DNA of 32,651 nucleotides, taken from assembly GCA_934447715.1 (NCBI GenBank), contig CAKSER010000018.1:1-32651 (forward strand), given 5' to 3'. The stretch comes from an uncultured Eubacteriales bacterium (GTDB lineage: Bacteria > Bacillota > Clostridia > Oscillospirales > CAG-272). This document shows positions 1 to 8,593 of the stretch, piece after piece (positions within the stretch are counted from its first letter, which is position 1; the number at the start of each line of letters is the position of its first letter). The notes beneath the pieces are model-generated. The model had not been told where the DNA came from, ran no database searches, and saw only the letters and a program-made list of their open reading frames with translations. The position numbers and the translations under genes were made by a program.

Positions 1-1
1 G

Positions 2-1069
2 TACAAGGCGGCTTCCGCTGAGGACAGCTACACATTCGGTAAGAGCACTGACGTTGCATCCCAGGTTTACTGCGGACCGTTCCTCGTTCAGAAGCTCGAG
101 AAGGATTCCGAAATCTACCTTGTTCGTAACAAGAACTACTACAAGAACACCGAAACAACAATCGATTCCATTAAATGGGTTGCAGACGCAGGCGAGGACC
201 TTGTTGCTCTCTATAATGATACAGTAGCAGGAACCTATGCAGGCATCAGCGTTTCTAACGAAACAACACGTAAGCTTGCTACAGACGACGGAAACTTCGA
301 CAAGTACGCTTACATTTCGGAGACAACCTCCACAACATATTTCGGCGGTCTTAACCTCAACCGCGGAACCTTCGCTCTTTCCAGCGGCGCTTGCCCGTCT
401 CCTCAGACAGAGCAGGCTAAGATCAGCACACACAATGCAATGCAGAATATCAACTTCCGCAGAGCAATCCTGTTCGCATTCAACCGTCAGACACAGAACG
501 CTATTTCCCGTGGTGAGCTCGCTCTTACCAACCTCCGTAACATGTACTGCTCGCCTGATTTCGTATCTCTCGATGCAGAGACAAAGGATGAAGACGGACA
601 TACATTTGCGGCTGGAACAACCTACGGTGAGCTTGTTCAGCACTTCTGCGACGAGCTTGACCTCGGTATCAAGGTTGCAGACGGTCAGGACGGCTGGTAC
701 AATCCCGAAAAGGCAGCTGAGTGCCTTAAGAAGGCTGTAGAAGAACTCGGCGATACTGTTTCCTACCCGATTCAGATCGACGTAGTATACTACTCTGCTA
801 ACGACCTCAACACAGCTCAGGCTGCAGACTTCAAGAAGTCTGTTGAGGAAAACCTCGGCAAGGACAAAGTTCAGGTTAACCTTGTTGAAGCTACAACAAC
901 AGATGATTTCTACGCTTGCGGCTACCGTGCAACAAACGGAGAAGCTGGTAACTACGACATGTTCTGGGGCTCCGGTTGGGGTCCTGACTACGGTGATCCT
1001 AAGACATACCTTGACACCTTCAAGGGCTTAGGTGCCGGCTACATGACAAAGGTTATCGGCCTGTTCTGA
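2..1069 (+). CDS. Oligopeptide ABC transporter substrate-binding protein (SBP_bac_5/OppA-like), 5' end missing
   Basis: The open frame enters from the left edge (first full codon at 2) and ends at TGA 1067-1069, giving about 355 C-terminal residues. The text is typical of the extracellular peptide-binding lipoproteins of Opp/Dpp importers: GPFLVQKLEKDS with NKNYYK, then the INFRRAILFAFNRQ segment, and GWGPDYGDPKTYLDTF near the end. Such proteins capture peptides outside the membrane and deliver them to the permeases encoded just downstream. The protein stops eight to sixteen residues after the GPDYGDP motif, whereas E. coli OppA continues for roughly 100 residues after the equivalent point. 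No continuation is visible in the other frames before the terminator at 1119. The C-terminus is therefore either naturally short in this subfamily or truncated. Substrate class is inferred from family and operon only. Confidence 0.88.
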   Translation, partial: YKAASAEDSYTFGKSTDVASQVYCGPFLVQKLEKDSEIYLVRNKNYYKNTETTIDSIKWVADAGEDLVALYNDTVAGTYAGISVSNETTRKLATDDGNFDKYAYISETTSTTYFGGLNLNRGTFALSSGACPSPQTEQAKISTHNAMQNINFRRAILFAFNRQTQNAISRGELALTNLRNMYCSPDFVSLDAETKDEDGHTFAAGTTYGELVQHFCDELDLGIKVADGQDGWYNPEKAAECLKKAVEELGDTVSYPIQIDVVYYSANDLNTAQAADFKKSVEENLGKDKVQVNLVEATTTDDFYACGYRATNGEAGNYDMFWGSGWGPDYGDPKTYLDTFKGLGAGYMTKVIGLF

Positions 1070-1118
1070 TAGCAGAATAGCTGTATAAGCTGTAATTAAC
1101 TACAGTTGATGCACTTTG

Positions 1119-1156
1119 ATCGCATGGGGGGATTTCTCCCCCTATGCGATTTAAAA
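1119..1156 (+). terminator. Rho-independent terminator after the substrate-binding protein gene
   Basis: A stem of ATCGCAT plus GGGGG pairs with CCCCC plus ATGCGAT (one bulged T) around a short loop, and is followed by a T/A-rich stretch. It lies 50 bases after the stop codon. Its position inside the importer cluster would make the binding protein more abundant than the permeases, a common arrangement. Confidence 0.7.
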
Positions 1157-1182
1157 TATTTATCGGTCTCGTATCTCACTGT

Positions 1183-1699
1183 CTGAAAAAGCTAAGCACT
1201 GTTTTCAAATTTGCGATTAATTGGCGGTATATAAGGGCGTTTTTGTATTTTTAAAAATTTGTCCGATCCGATGGCAATCCGCAATCCATGCGTCTTGTCC
1301 GGAATTTTTGTCGGATTGTCGGAAAACAGCTTTGACATTCAAAAGAGTATGCAGGCAATTTCTTGTTTATTTGGAAATTAGTCTTATTCAGGCTGCTATT
1401 TTCGGCGATTCGCCTTTTTTATTATAAATTGTTGTAAAGTTTTTATGTATCGGAGTGTTATCGGTAATCGGCTAACCGTCACTTCGGTATGCAGCCGGCT
1501 TATTCGGCTTATAGACTTATAAATTTATAAAATCATTCAGGCAAATTCGTCGGATCTTAATACCGGCTTATAAAAAATTTTGAAGCCGCTCCGAAAATTT
1601 TTGAAATTATTTTGAAATCCGGAATTCATTTCGATATCCGGCGGTCATTATGAAAAACATTTTGAAGATTATTTTGGAGACAGAGCTTAGCTTTTTCAG
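1183..1699. repeat. 15-bp inverted repeats bounding a non-coding 490-bp stretch
   Basis: CTGAAAAAGCTAAGC at 1183-1197 is repeated as its exact reverse complement at 1685-1699. The sequence between them is AT-rich and has no convincing gene; its short open frames lack ribosome sites and family features. The arrangement could be a non-autonomous element, a long-range RNA stem, or chance. This covers most of the 760-base gap between the binding-protein and permease genes. Confidence 0.35.
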
Positions 1700-1729
1700 T
1701 TGAGTCTGAAAAGTTATTTACCCCAAAGT

Positions 1730-1769
1730 ATATGTGCCGTGAATGCCGATCGGCTTCCTCTGCACATAT
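1730..1769 (+). promoter_or_regulatory. Hairpin in the leader of the permease genes
   Basis: ATATGTGC (1730-1737) pairs with GCACATAT (1762-1769), enclosing the perfect palindrome GCCGATCGGC (1744-1753). There is no T-run, so this is not an obvious terminator. It could be an operator, an RNA stabiliser or a processing site ahead of the oppB-like gene. Confidence 0.35.
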
Positions 1770-1797
1770 CAAGCAAGTAACGAAAAGGAGAATATAG

Positions 1798-1818
1798 TTG
1801 AAGATTTTCTTTGATTAG
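1798..1818 (+). other. Possible six-codon leader peptide ahead of the oppB-like gene
   Basis: A strong Shine-Dalgarno (AAAAGGAG, 1783-1790) is followed seven bases later by TTG and five more sense codons before TAG. It encodes a hexapeptide in a different frame from the permease. The permease ATG at 1830 has no good ribosome site of its own, so translation may couple from this mini-frame. Coding is not proven. Confidence 0.25.
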
Positions 1819-1829
1819 AACACTGTGTT

Positions 1830-3413
1830 ATGAAAAAATACATGTTGAATCGCATACTCTTTTCACTCTTCTCTTTGCTGGTTGTTGTTGTTGTTGTAAT
1901 GCTGCTTGTATACTCCTGCATAGATAGAAGCGTTGTTTTCCAGACGGATGATATCTGGAACAAAAAGAGTAATAATGACAGAGCAATATACGAATATAAC
2001 ATGTACCAAAAGTACGGTTATCTTACATATGAAGATTACAGCGCGTTTGTAAAGGCAAAATATCAGGAACTTTACGGAGACGAGTATACCAAGCAAAGCG
2101 ATTATCTGAAGGCGAAGATTGCAATTAATAAGCCGGATTCCTATATGGAAAATGAAACGGTTAAGGAATTCATCAAGCTTTACGAGGATAAGGGCTATAC
2201 AATTAACTATCTTGAGCCGATCACCTATTCCGACGGATCGAACAAGCCCGGCGGAGGTGCTTATCTTGTCGCGGTTAACGAAAAGAATGTTTTCTCGCGC
2301 CTCCTGGATTATTTAAAGAACTTCGTCAGAATCGAAACCACCGACATGGTAAAGGACGAAAATCTGACCGACCGTTATATCAGATTCGAAAAGGATCCGT
2401 ATTCGAACCTTTTTGCTGTAGTCGGATCCGGTACGCAGCACAAGTACCTTCTGTACTTCGACGGCAGATTTCCGTTTATTCATCAGAACTTCATTTCGCT
2501 GAACCTTGGAACGTCATATACGACCTACCGCGGCTCGGAGATTACCGATGTAATGAACAATCCGACAGGTGATCTTGTTTCGTACAATCAGCAGTTCCCG
2601 ACGATGCTCGGAACCGACGAATATGCAGAAACCGCAATCGATTTCCATTCGGTAACATATAACTCGGGAAAGATCAGCGATGTGGAGAGAACTCAGTTTA
2701 CCGACAACTATACGGTATACAACTTCCACAGAAGCGGACTTTCTCTTCTTGAAAACTCCTTTGTAATCGGTATTTTCGCAATGCTGATCGCGTACCTGCT
2801 CGGTCTTCCGCTCGGAATTCTCATGGCAAGACGCAAGGATAAGCTTGCCGACAAGCTCGGAAATATCTATATCATCTTCATTATGTCGGTGCCTTCTCTT
2901 GCATATATCTTTATGTTTGCCGCAATCGGAACGTCGCTGTTCAAGCTGCCGTACAAGTTTGCAAATGCAGAGGTAAAGATCCTTGCATATATTCTTCCTA
3001 CAATTTCTCTTGCTCTTCCGTCAATCGGAAGCCTGATGAAGTGGATGAGACGCTACATGATCGACCAGATGAATGCGGATTACGTCAAATTCGCAAGAGC
3101 GCAGGGTCTTTCGGAGAGCGAGATATTCAATATACACATTTCAAGAAACGCAATGATATATCTTGTTCACGGTATTCCGTCCAGCATTCTCGGATGCCTT
3201 ACCGGAGCAATCATCACAGAGCGTGTATATGCGGTCCCCGGTGTCGGAAACCTGCTTACTACGGCGCTCAATACTCACGATAACGGAGTAATCGTCGCCT
3301 GCACGGTATTCTATACCTCGCTCTCGATCATTTCGCTTATTCTCGGCGACCTTCTTCTTGCAAAATATGACCCGAGAATCTCACTGTCTGAATCGAAAGG
3401 AGGCGGAAGATAA
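1830..3413 (+). CDS. oppB: Oligopeptide ABC transporter permease, OppB-like, with large extracellular insert
   Basis: This 527-residue inner-membrane permease is the first of the pair that forms the peptide channel. One membrane helix (residues about 8-29) is followed by about 270 mostly hydrophilic residues, then the BPD_transp_1 core (about 305-512). The EAA loop that docks the ATPase is at 419-445 (KFARAQGLSESEIF), with VPGVGNLL just after it. Canonical OppB has a far shorter loop after helix 1 (about 300-340 residues in total), so the insert is an added outside domain with no homology I recognise. The stop overlaps the next start by one base, so translation is coupled. The ATG at 1830 lacks a clear ribosome site; ATG at 1842 is an alternative. 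The Opp-versus-Dpp assignment is by family only. Confidence 0.88.
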   Translation: MKKYMLNRILFSLFSLLVVVVVVMLLVYSCIDRSVVFQTDDIWNKKSNNDRAIYEYNMYQKYGYLTYEDYSAFVKAKYQELYGDEYTKQSDYLKAKIAINKPDSYMENETVKEFIKLYEDKGYTINYLEPITYSDGSNKPGGGAYLVAVNEKNVFSRLLDYLKNFVRIETTDMVKDENLTDRYIRFEKDPYSNLFAVVGSGTQHKYLLYFDGRFPFIHQNFISLNLGTSYTTYRGSEITDVMNNPTGDLVSYNQQFPTMLGTDEYAETAIDFHSVTYNSGKISDVERTQFTDNYTVYNFHRSGLSLLENSFVIGIFAMLIAYLLGLPLGILMARRKDKLADKLGNIYIIFIMSVPSLAYIFMFAAIGTSLFKLPYKFANAEVKILAYILPTISLALPSIGSLMKWMRRYMIDQMNADYVKFARAQGLSESEIFNIHISRNAMIYLVHGIPSSILGCLTGAIITERVYAVPGVGNLLTTALNTHDNGVIVACTVFYTSLSIISLILGDLLLAKYDPRISLSESKGGGR

Positions 3414-4366
3414 TGGATAATCAGAACAGAGACGATCTGTTTAGATTTGTCGACAACAACGCTATCGATTCGGAAAAGATCATAGCTCCGAGATATTCAT
3501 ACTGGAAATCGGTCTTCCGCGTCTTTTTCAGAAAAAAGATCAACATTGTGCTTCTGGTAGCACTGGTTCTGATCGTACTTATCGCATTTGTCGGACCGAC
3601 ATTCTGCCCGTATGATCCGTGGGAGAACGTTTCGGATTCGAAATCCTTCAACCTCAGCCCCTCCGCTGCGATGAGCTACTTCGGCGAAAGCTCGCTTAAG
3701 TGGTCGCTTGGAACAGGTGCTATGGGCAACTCGATTATGTACGGAATTATCTCGTCGGCTCGAACCTCGCTTGAGCTTGCCGTTATCTGCGCCGCAATCA
3801 ATATGATTGTCGGTATCATTGTCGGAGCTATCTGGGGATATTCGAAGAAGTTTGACAAGGTAATGCTTGTTATATACAACATTGTCGCAAACGTTCCTTC
3901 GATATTGCTTATTTCGGTTCTGGTTTACATAATCGGTTCCGGCTTCTGGCAGTTTATTCTGGCACTTACGATTACCGGATGGATGTCGATCGGATATTTC
4001 TTCCGTACACAGGTAATGGTCATCCGTGACCGTGAATATTCGCTTGCTTCAAGATGTCTCGGCACACCGATCCCGAGAATGATCTCGAAGAACATTCTCC
4101 CGTTCCTTACCTCGGTTATAGTTACGGTGCTTGCAACAGAGCTTCCGTCCTATATTTCGATGGAGGTATTCCTTTCCTACATCGGAGTTGGACTCAGCGC
4201 AAGCGTTCCGTCTCTCGGAAGAATGATTCAGCAGGCACAGTCATCATTCCTTGTATTCCCGTGGGAGTTCTGGCCGCCGGTTGCGGTCGCTTCCGCTATA
4301 ACAATTATCCTGTATGTTTTGGGTCAGAACCTTGCAGATGCATCCGACCCGAGAACACATATGTAA
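3413..4366 (+). CDS. oppC: Oligopeptide ABC transporter permease, OppC-like
   Basis: This 317-residue second permease subunit pairs with the OppB-like protein. It has an OppC N-terminal region with one helix (about 42-61), then the FCPYDPW segment typical of OppC N-termini. The LGTGAMGNSIMYGI stretch corresponds to the family's LGTDxLGRD motif. The EAA loop is around 209-230 (SLASRCLGTPIPRMI), and further helices reach the C-terminus. The ATG shares its A with the preceding TAA and has a strong AAAGGAGG ribosome site at 3399-3406. Length is normal for the family. It ends 12 bases before the first ATPase gene, in one operon. Confidence 0.92.
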   Translation: MDNQNRDDLFRFVDNNAIDSEKIIAPRYSYWKSVFRVFFRKKINIVLLVALVLIVLIAFVGPTFCPYDPWENVSDSKSFNLSPSAAMSYFGESSLKWSLGTGAMGNSIMYGIISSARTSLELAVICAAINMIVGIIVGAIWGYSKKFDKVMLVIYNIVANVPSILLISVLVYIIGSGFWQFILALTITGWMSIGYFFRTQVMVIRDREYSLASRCLGTPIPRMISKNILPFLTSVIVTVLATELPSYISMEVFLSYIGVGLSASVPSLGRMIQQAQSSFLVFPWEFWPPVAVASAITIILYVLGQNLADASDPRTHM

Positions 4367-4378
4367 TGAGGTGAGAGT

Positions 4379-6175
4379 ATGGCAGAAAAGAATGATAAGA
4401 GAATACTTCTCTCACTTAAAAATGTCGATGTCAAGTTCAACGTCCGCGGAAGAATTCTTTCCGCGATCAGAAATGTCTCGCTTGATATCTATGAAAACGA
4501 ATCTCTTGCGATCGTCGGCGAGTCCGGATCCGGTAAATCGGTACTTACAAAGACATTTGCCGGTCTTCTCGATTCGAACGGATTTATTTCGAACGGAAGC
4601 ATCATCTTCTCGGATGATGAGATCTCGAAAACCGATGTTACTCTCACAGCGCGCAGAAAAAGCCTTTTAAAGAATGTTACAAACACACTCAACAGCTATT
4701 CCCGTCTTGAACGCGGAAGCAAGGAGTATGTTGAATATCTTGCTTTAAAAAAGGAGATTGAGCTTGCAAAAACCGCAACGGCAGAGCAGGAGGACGAGTT
4801 CAGAAAGAAAGACAAGCAGCTTGAGGATATGATTGTCGACAAGACAAACTATCTCTGGACGCTTGACAAGAAGAACGACTCCGAGGAGTATACGAAGGCA
4901 ACAAAGCTGATAAGCGAATATAAGGCGGAAAAGAAGGAGCTTGAAAAGAAGCACAAGGCAGAGGTAAGGAAGCGCAAGCATCTTTATAAGAACGACGCTG
5001 CCCGTATAAGTGCCGATAAGGAAAAAATGCAGCAGCTGCTTGAGCTGCGCCAAAAGAAGATTGCAACACCCGACAAGGAGGGCAACCCCTTCGGACTTTC
5101 GGATGAGGTTATCGAGCGCAACAAGAGAATCGGCTATGAGGTTCTGCTTTCTATCGGAAGATATCCGCTTAAGAGCCAGCTCCTCTTTGTCCCGAAGCTC
5201 AAAAAGGCGTTTAAACTTGCAATGCGCATCGGCGAGGATTTAAGCAATCCCGAGGTGCTGAACAGAATCTTTGAGGTCGTTGCCTTCCGCGTTGAGTTCC
5301 GCTCCTATGACGAAGAAAAGGGCGTTCTTCACGGATATGCGATCCTTGACTGCGCAAAGGTTAAGTATACAAACGACTGGCAGCAGATTCGAGGCTGCAG
5401 AATAGCTACAGTCTTCCAGGATCCGATGACATCGCTTAACCCGGTTATCACAATCGGAAAGCAGATCATGACGGTTATAACAAAGCACCAGAAATGCTCG
5501 AATGCCGAGGCTAAGGCACGCACGCTTGATATTATGCGCAAGGTTGGTATCCCCGAGCCGGAAAAGAGATTCAACGACTATCCGTTTGAGTACTCCGGCG
5601 GAATGCGCCAGCGTATTGTAATTGCAATTGCGCTGTCCTGCCAGCCTAAGATTCTTATTTGCGATGAGCCGACAACGGCGCTTGACGTTACAATTCAGGC
5701 ACAGATTCTCCGCCTGATCAAGGATCTTCAGCACGAGCTCGGCTTTACAACGGTATATATTACCCACGACCTCGGCGTTGTTGCAAATGTTGCAGAACGC
5801 GTTGCCGTTCTTTATGCAGGTCAGGTCGTTGAGGTCGGAACCGTAGAGGATATCTTCTATGATCCGCGCCATCCGTATACATGGGCACTTCTTTCGAGCC
5901 TTCCGCAGCTTGCAGAGCGCGGAAGCGAGCTGTTCTCGATTCCGGGAACTCCTCCTTCGCTTTATAACAAGATTGTCGGCGATGCTTTTGCGCCGAGAAA
6001 CAAGTACTGTCTTGCAATAGACTTTGTGGAGGAGCCGCCGATATTCGAGGTCAGCCCGACACACTGGGCAAAGACCTGGCTGCTTGACCCGAGAGCGCCG
6101 AAAACCGAGATTCCGGAAAACATTCGCAATCTCCATGAAAAGATCATGAAAACCCATGTGGATTTCGACGAATAA
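4379..6175 (+). CDS. oppD: Oligopeptide ABC transporter ATPase, OppD-like, with about 230-residue insert
   Basis: This 598-residue cytoplasmic ATPase energises peptide uptake. Walker A is GESGSGKS (47-54), Q-loop FQDP (346-349), signature YSGGMRQR (405-412), Walker B ILICDEP (425-431) and the switch His is in ITHD (461-464). The C-terminal Oligo_HPY region (about 518-570) includes SIPGTPPSLYNKIVG and two cysteines; iron-sulfur binding is not certain. Walker A and the Q-loop are normally about 50 residues apart. Here they are separated by nearly 300, because of a lysine/glutamate-rich insert (about 81-310) whose first half (about 110-225) looks like a coiled coil. All catalytic motifs are intact, so the insert is probably accommodated on the surface. 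GAGGTGAG precedes the ATG. Confidence 0.92.
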   Translation: MAEKNDKRILLSLKNVDVKFNVRGRILSAIRNVSLDIYENESLAIVGESGSGKSVLTKTFAGLLDSNGFISNGSIIFSDDEISKTDVTLTARRKSLLKNVTNTLNSYSRLERGSKEYVEYLALKKEIELAKTATAEQEDEFRKKDKQLEDMIVDKTNYLWTLDKKNDSEEYTKATKLISEYKAEKKELEKKHKAEVRKRKHLYKNDAARISADKEKMQQLLELRQKKIATPDKEGNPFGLSDEVIERNKRIGYEVLLSIGRYPLKSQLLFVPKLKKAFKLAMRIGEDLSNPEVLNRIFEVVAFRVEFRSYDEEKGVLHGYAILDCAKVKYTNDWQQIRGCRIATVFQDPMTSLNPVITIGKQIMTVITKHQKCSNAEAKARTLDIMRKVGIPEPEKRFNDYPFEYSGGMRQRIVIAIALSCQPKILICDEPTTALDVTIQAQILRLIKDLQHELGFTTVYITHDLGVVANVAERVAVLYAGQVVEVGTVEDIFYDPRHPYTWALLSSLPQLAERGSELFSIPGTPPSLYNKIVGDAFAPRNKYCLAIDFVEEPPIFEVSPTHWAKTWLLDPRAPKTEIPENIRNLHEKIMKTHVDFDE

Positions 6176-6186
6176 GGAGGCAGCAG

Positions 6187-7131
6187 ATGGATAATAACGA
6201 AAAACAGGTATTGCTGTCGATACGCAATTTGGACGTTGTGTTCAATAAGGGTAAAAAAGCCTTTAAGGCAGTTGATAATGTCAGCTTTGATATCTATAAG
6301 GGAGAGACGCTTTCCCTTGTCGGCGAGTCCGGATCCGGCAAGACAACGATCGGACGCGCAATTGTCAGAATTAACCCCTGCTCTGCAGGAGAAATATACT
6401 ACAACGGAAAGAAGATTTCCGGCAGGCTCCGCCGCAAGGACGACAGAGAGGTAATCCGCAAGATCCAGATGGTATTCCAGGATCCTGCTGCATCTCTTAA
6501 CGAGCGTGCGACTATCGAGTATATTATTTCCGAGGGTCTGTATAACTTCCATCTTTATAAGGATGAAAAGGACAGAATTGCAAAGATTCAGAAGATCACA
6601 CGCGAGGTCGGACTTCTTCCCGAGCATTTGACGCGTTATCCGCACGAGTTTTCCGGCGGACAGCGTCAGCGTGTCGGACTTGCACGTTCGTTTGTCATGG
6701 AGCCGGAATTCATTGTTGCAGATGAGCCGATTTCTGCTCTTGACGTATCTATCCGTGCGCAGGTTCTGAATCTTATGAAGAAGTTCCAGCAGGAAAGAAA
6801 TCTTACATATCTGTTCATTGCCCATGACCTTTCGATCGTTCGCTTTATCAGCGACAGAATCGTTGTTATTTACAAGGGCAAGATAATGGAAATTGCGGAA
6901 TCCGAGGAACTCTTCCACTATCCGCTCCATCCGTATACCAAGTCGCTTATGTCGGCGATCCCGGTTCCGGATCCGATTATCGAGAAGGAAAAGAAGCTCT
7001 TTGTTTACGATCCTTCGCTCCACGATTATTCGACCGAAAAGCCGGAGCTTGTTGACATCGGAAACGGACATATGGTTTACGGAAGCCCGTCGGAGATTGA
7101 AAGATACAAGGAAATCCGTTTCGGAAAATAA
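6187..7131 (+). CDS. oppF: Oligopeptide ABC transporter ATPase, OppF-like
   Basis: This 314-residue second ATPase is expected to form a heterodimer with the OppD-like protein. Walker A is GESGSGKT (46-53), the Q-loop is in VFQDPAASLNERATI (96-110), the signature is FSGGQRQR (155-162), Walker B ends ADEP (178-181) and the switch His is in IAHD (211-214). The spacing is canonical, without the insert seen in its partner. An AAGGAGG ribosome site at 6174-6180 precedes the ATG, and the gap from the previous gene is 11 bases. The last 50 residues replace the usual Oligo_HPY end with a sequence I do not recognise (VYDPSLHDYS, GNGHMVYGSP). It is the last gene of the importer operon, followed by a clear terminator. 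Confidence 0.92.
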   Translation: MDNNEKQVLLSIRNLDVVFNKGKKAFKAVDNVSFDIYKGETLSLVGESGSGKTTIGRAIVRINPCSAGEIYYNGKKISGRLRRKDDREVIRKIQMVFQDPAASLNERATIEYIISEGLYNFHLYKDEKDRIAKIQKITREVGLLPEHLTRYPHEFSGGQRQRVGLARSFVMEPEFIVADEPISALDVSIRAQVLNLMKKFQQERNLTYLFIAHDLSIVRFISDRIVVIYKGKIMEIAESEELFHYPLHPYTKSLMSAIPVPDPIIEKEKKLFVYDPSLHDYSTEKPELVDIGNGHMVYGSPSEIERYKEIRFGK

Positions 7132-7138
7132 AAATGCC

Positions 7139-7169
7139 GGGGCATTGTTTTTCAATGCCCCACTTTTTT
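7139..7169 (+). terminator. Rho-independent terminator of the opp operon
   Basis: GGGGCATTG (7139-7147) pairs with CAATGCCCC (7153-7161) around a TTTTT loop, followed by ACTTTTTTA. It begins eight bases after the oppF-like stop. Confidence 0.9.
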
Positions 7170-7269
7170 AGGCTGCAGCCGGTATTGGCTGTTCACAAAG
7201 GCTTTAGACAAAGAATGCCGATTTAATGCAGAAACGGGAAAAAAGAATGCGGCAGCAAAAGGGACGGTC

Positions 7270-8502
7270 GTGAGTATGGCAAAAGATATAAAGGAAATAG
7301 AGGTATCAACAAAGCATCTCGGGCTTCGGATTACCGGATTTGTTTTGGCATTGGTGATCGCTGTAGCTGCCTTCGGCTACGGAGTCAGCAGGATCGGTCA
7401 TAAGGACCCCGGATATTATAATATCGAGGCGGATGCATCGGATGAGGTGCCGTTTTACAGAAACGGAATTAATCTGACATATCGTTTTGATGGAAAGAGC
7501 GATGAGATCAAAGCTGAAATGAATTCGCTTAAGGCTGTTTACGGCTCGGTTCTTTTAAGCAGCTATAAGCTTCTTGACTGTGATAACGAATATTCCGGAT
7601 ATGCAAATATCGCAACCCTGAATAAGAATCTCGGCAAAGAAATTGAGCTTGGCGATGAGCTCATGTGGATAATTTCCGACGCATACACCAAAACTCTTGA
7701 AAAAAAGGGAATGAATCTGTTTGCCGGGGCTCTTATTTCCGAGTGGGACAGCATTCTTTCGCTTGATGAGCTAGGGGATTTCGATCCGGCAGATAATCCG
7801 CAGATCGCAAAAAGGCTTTCGGAGCTTGCAGAAAAAACCTCGGAGCTTTCCGCCTTTTCGATAACGAAAACCGCAGAAAACAAGGTTAAAATTTCGATAG
7901 ACAGCGGATATCTTGAATTCCTTAAAAGCAACGGCTATACAGGAAGTATAATTACGACAGGCAGAATGACCGAAGCATACAGGCTCAAGCTGATAAGAGA
8001 CGAGCTTGAAAAGAACGGATATACAAACGGATATCTGTACTCCTCAAGCGGTTTGACGCTTTCGCTTTCCGGTCATGACGACGGCGAATATGCCATCTAC
8101 GGGCTTGATGATGAGGGCGATACAATAAGATACGCCGGGATAACCGCCGGGAAAAATGCCGCAAGCAGCTTTCTTAGGTCGTTTCCGCTGACAAAGGGCG
8201 AGACGATGTATCACGATCTCGGAAGCGGAAAATATTATAACCCGAATTTCTCGCTTGAAACCGGCAGCTTTCCCAATCAGCTGCTTTCAGGCTGCACTGT
8301 CAGATATGACGGGGACATTGTCGAGGCGTGCTACGAAAATATAAAGTTTTTCAGTATGGAGAGTAGGGAGGAGATCGAAGCCTCATGCTCGGCTTCTTCT
8401 ACATTTGCCTGCATCTTTATATCCGATCCGGTTCTGTACACGAACGGGACAACATCGGTTCGCGCGGAAAAGGATATTACCGTAAAGGAAATCAATAAAT
8501 AA
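7270..8502 (+). CDS. Membrane-anchored protein, probably a divergent ApbE-like (flavin transferase fold) protein
   Basis: The 410-residue product has one N-terminal helix (about 20-39) and a long extracytoplasmic part. Several stretches follow the layout of ApbE, the FAD:protein FMN transferase. YKLLDCDNEYSGYANIATLN near 100 resembles the family's N-terminal LYDxYNEYDG...N pattern. An LIRDELEKNGY segment sits where ApbE has its AKGYAVD helix, and AGITAGKNAASSFLR sits near the usual TSGDYERF region. The key ApbE motifs themselves (KG..., the metal-binding aspartates, HIIDPRTG) are missing, so catalysis is doubtful. This is pattern matching by eye; an unrelated fold is possible. Translation could start at GTG 7270 (AAAGGGA six bases upstream) or ATG 7276. 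It stands alone between two terminators. Confidence 0.75.
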   Translation: MSMAKDIKEIEVSTKHLGLRITGFVLALVIAVAAFGYGVSRIGHKDPGYYNIEADASDEVPFYRNGINLTYRFDGKSDEIKAEMNSLKAVYGSVLLSSYKLLDCDNEYSGYANIATLNKNLGKEIELGDELMWIISDAYTKTLEKKGMNLFAGALISEWDSILSLDELGDFDPADNPQIAKRLSELAEKTSELSAFSITKTAENKVKISIDSGYLEFLKSNGYTGSIITTGRMTEAYRLKLIRDELEKNGYTNGYLYSSSGLTLSLSGHDDGEYAIYGLDDEGDTIRYAGITAGKNAASSFLRSFPLTKGETMYHDLGSGKYYNPNFSLETGSFPNQLLSGCTVRYDGDIVEACYENIKFFSMESREEIEASCSASSTFACIFISDPVLYTNGTTSVRAEKDITVKEINK

Positions 8503-8506
8503 AAAT

Positions 8507-8558
8507 ATCGCACCGTCGGTATGCGCCCGAATCCCGGGTACATCACGGTGCGATTTTT
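8507..8558. terminator. Bidirectional terminator between convergent genes
   Basis: ATCGCACCGT (8507-8516) pairs with ACGGTGCGAT (8545-8554). A-rich sequence lies before it and TTTTT after it, so it can serve the plus-strand gene ending at 8502 and the minus-strand gene ending at 8594. The loop is long and contains CCCGGG. Confidence 0.75.
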
Positions 8559-8593
8559 GTGCTTTGGTGAAAGCAGCTGATTAAAAGCAGGGA

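Noticed and set aside
1221..1427. 68-codon plus-strand frame in the opp gap.
   Set aside because: No ribosome site, no homology by eye, and it lies in an AT-rich block between inverted repeats.
5240..7155. Long minus-strand open frames (305 and 397 codons) opposite the two ATPase genes.
   Set aside because: The plus strand encodes complete ABC ATPase motifs in both places; the antisense products have no recognisable features and mirror the codon pattern of the real genes.
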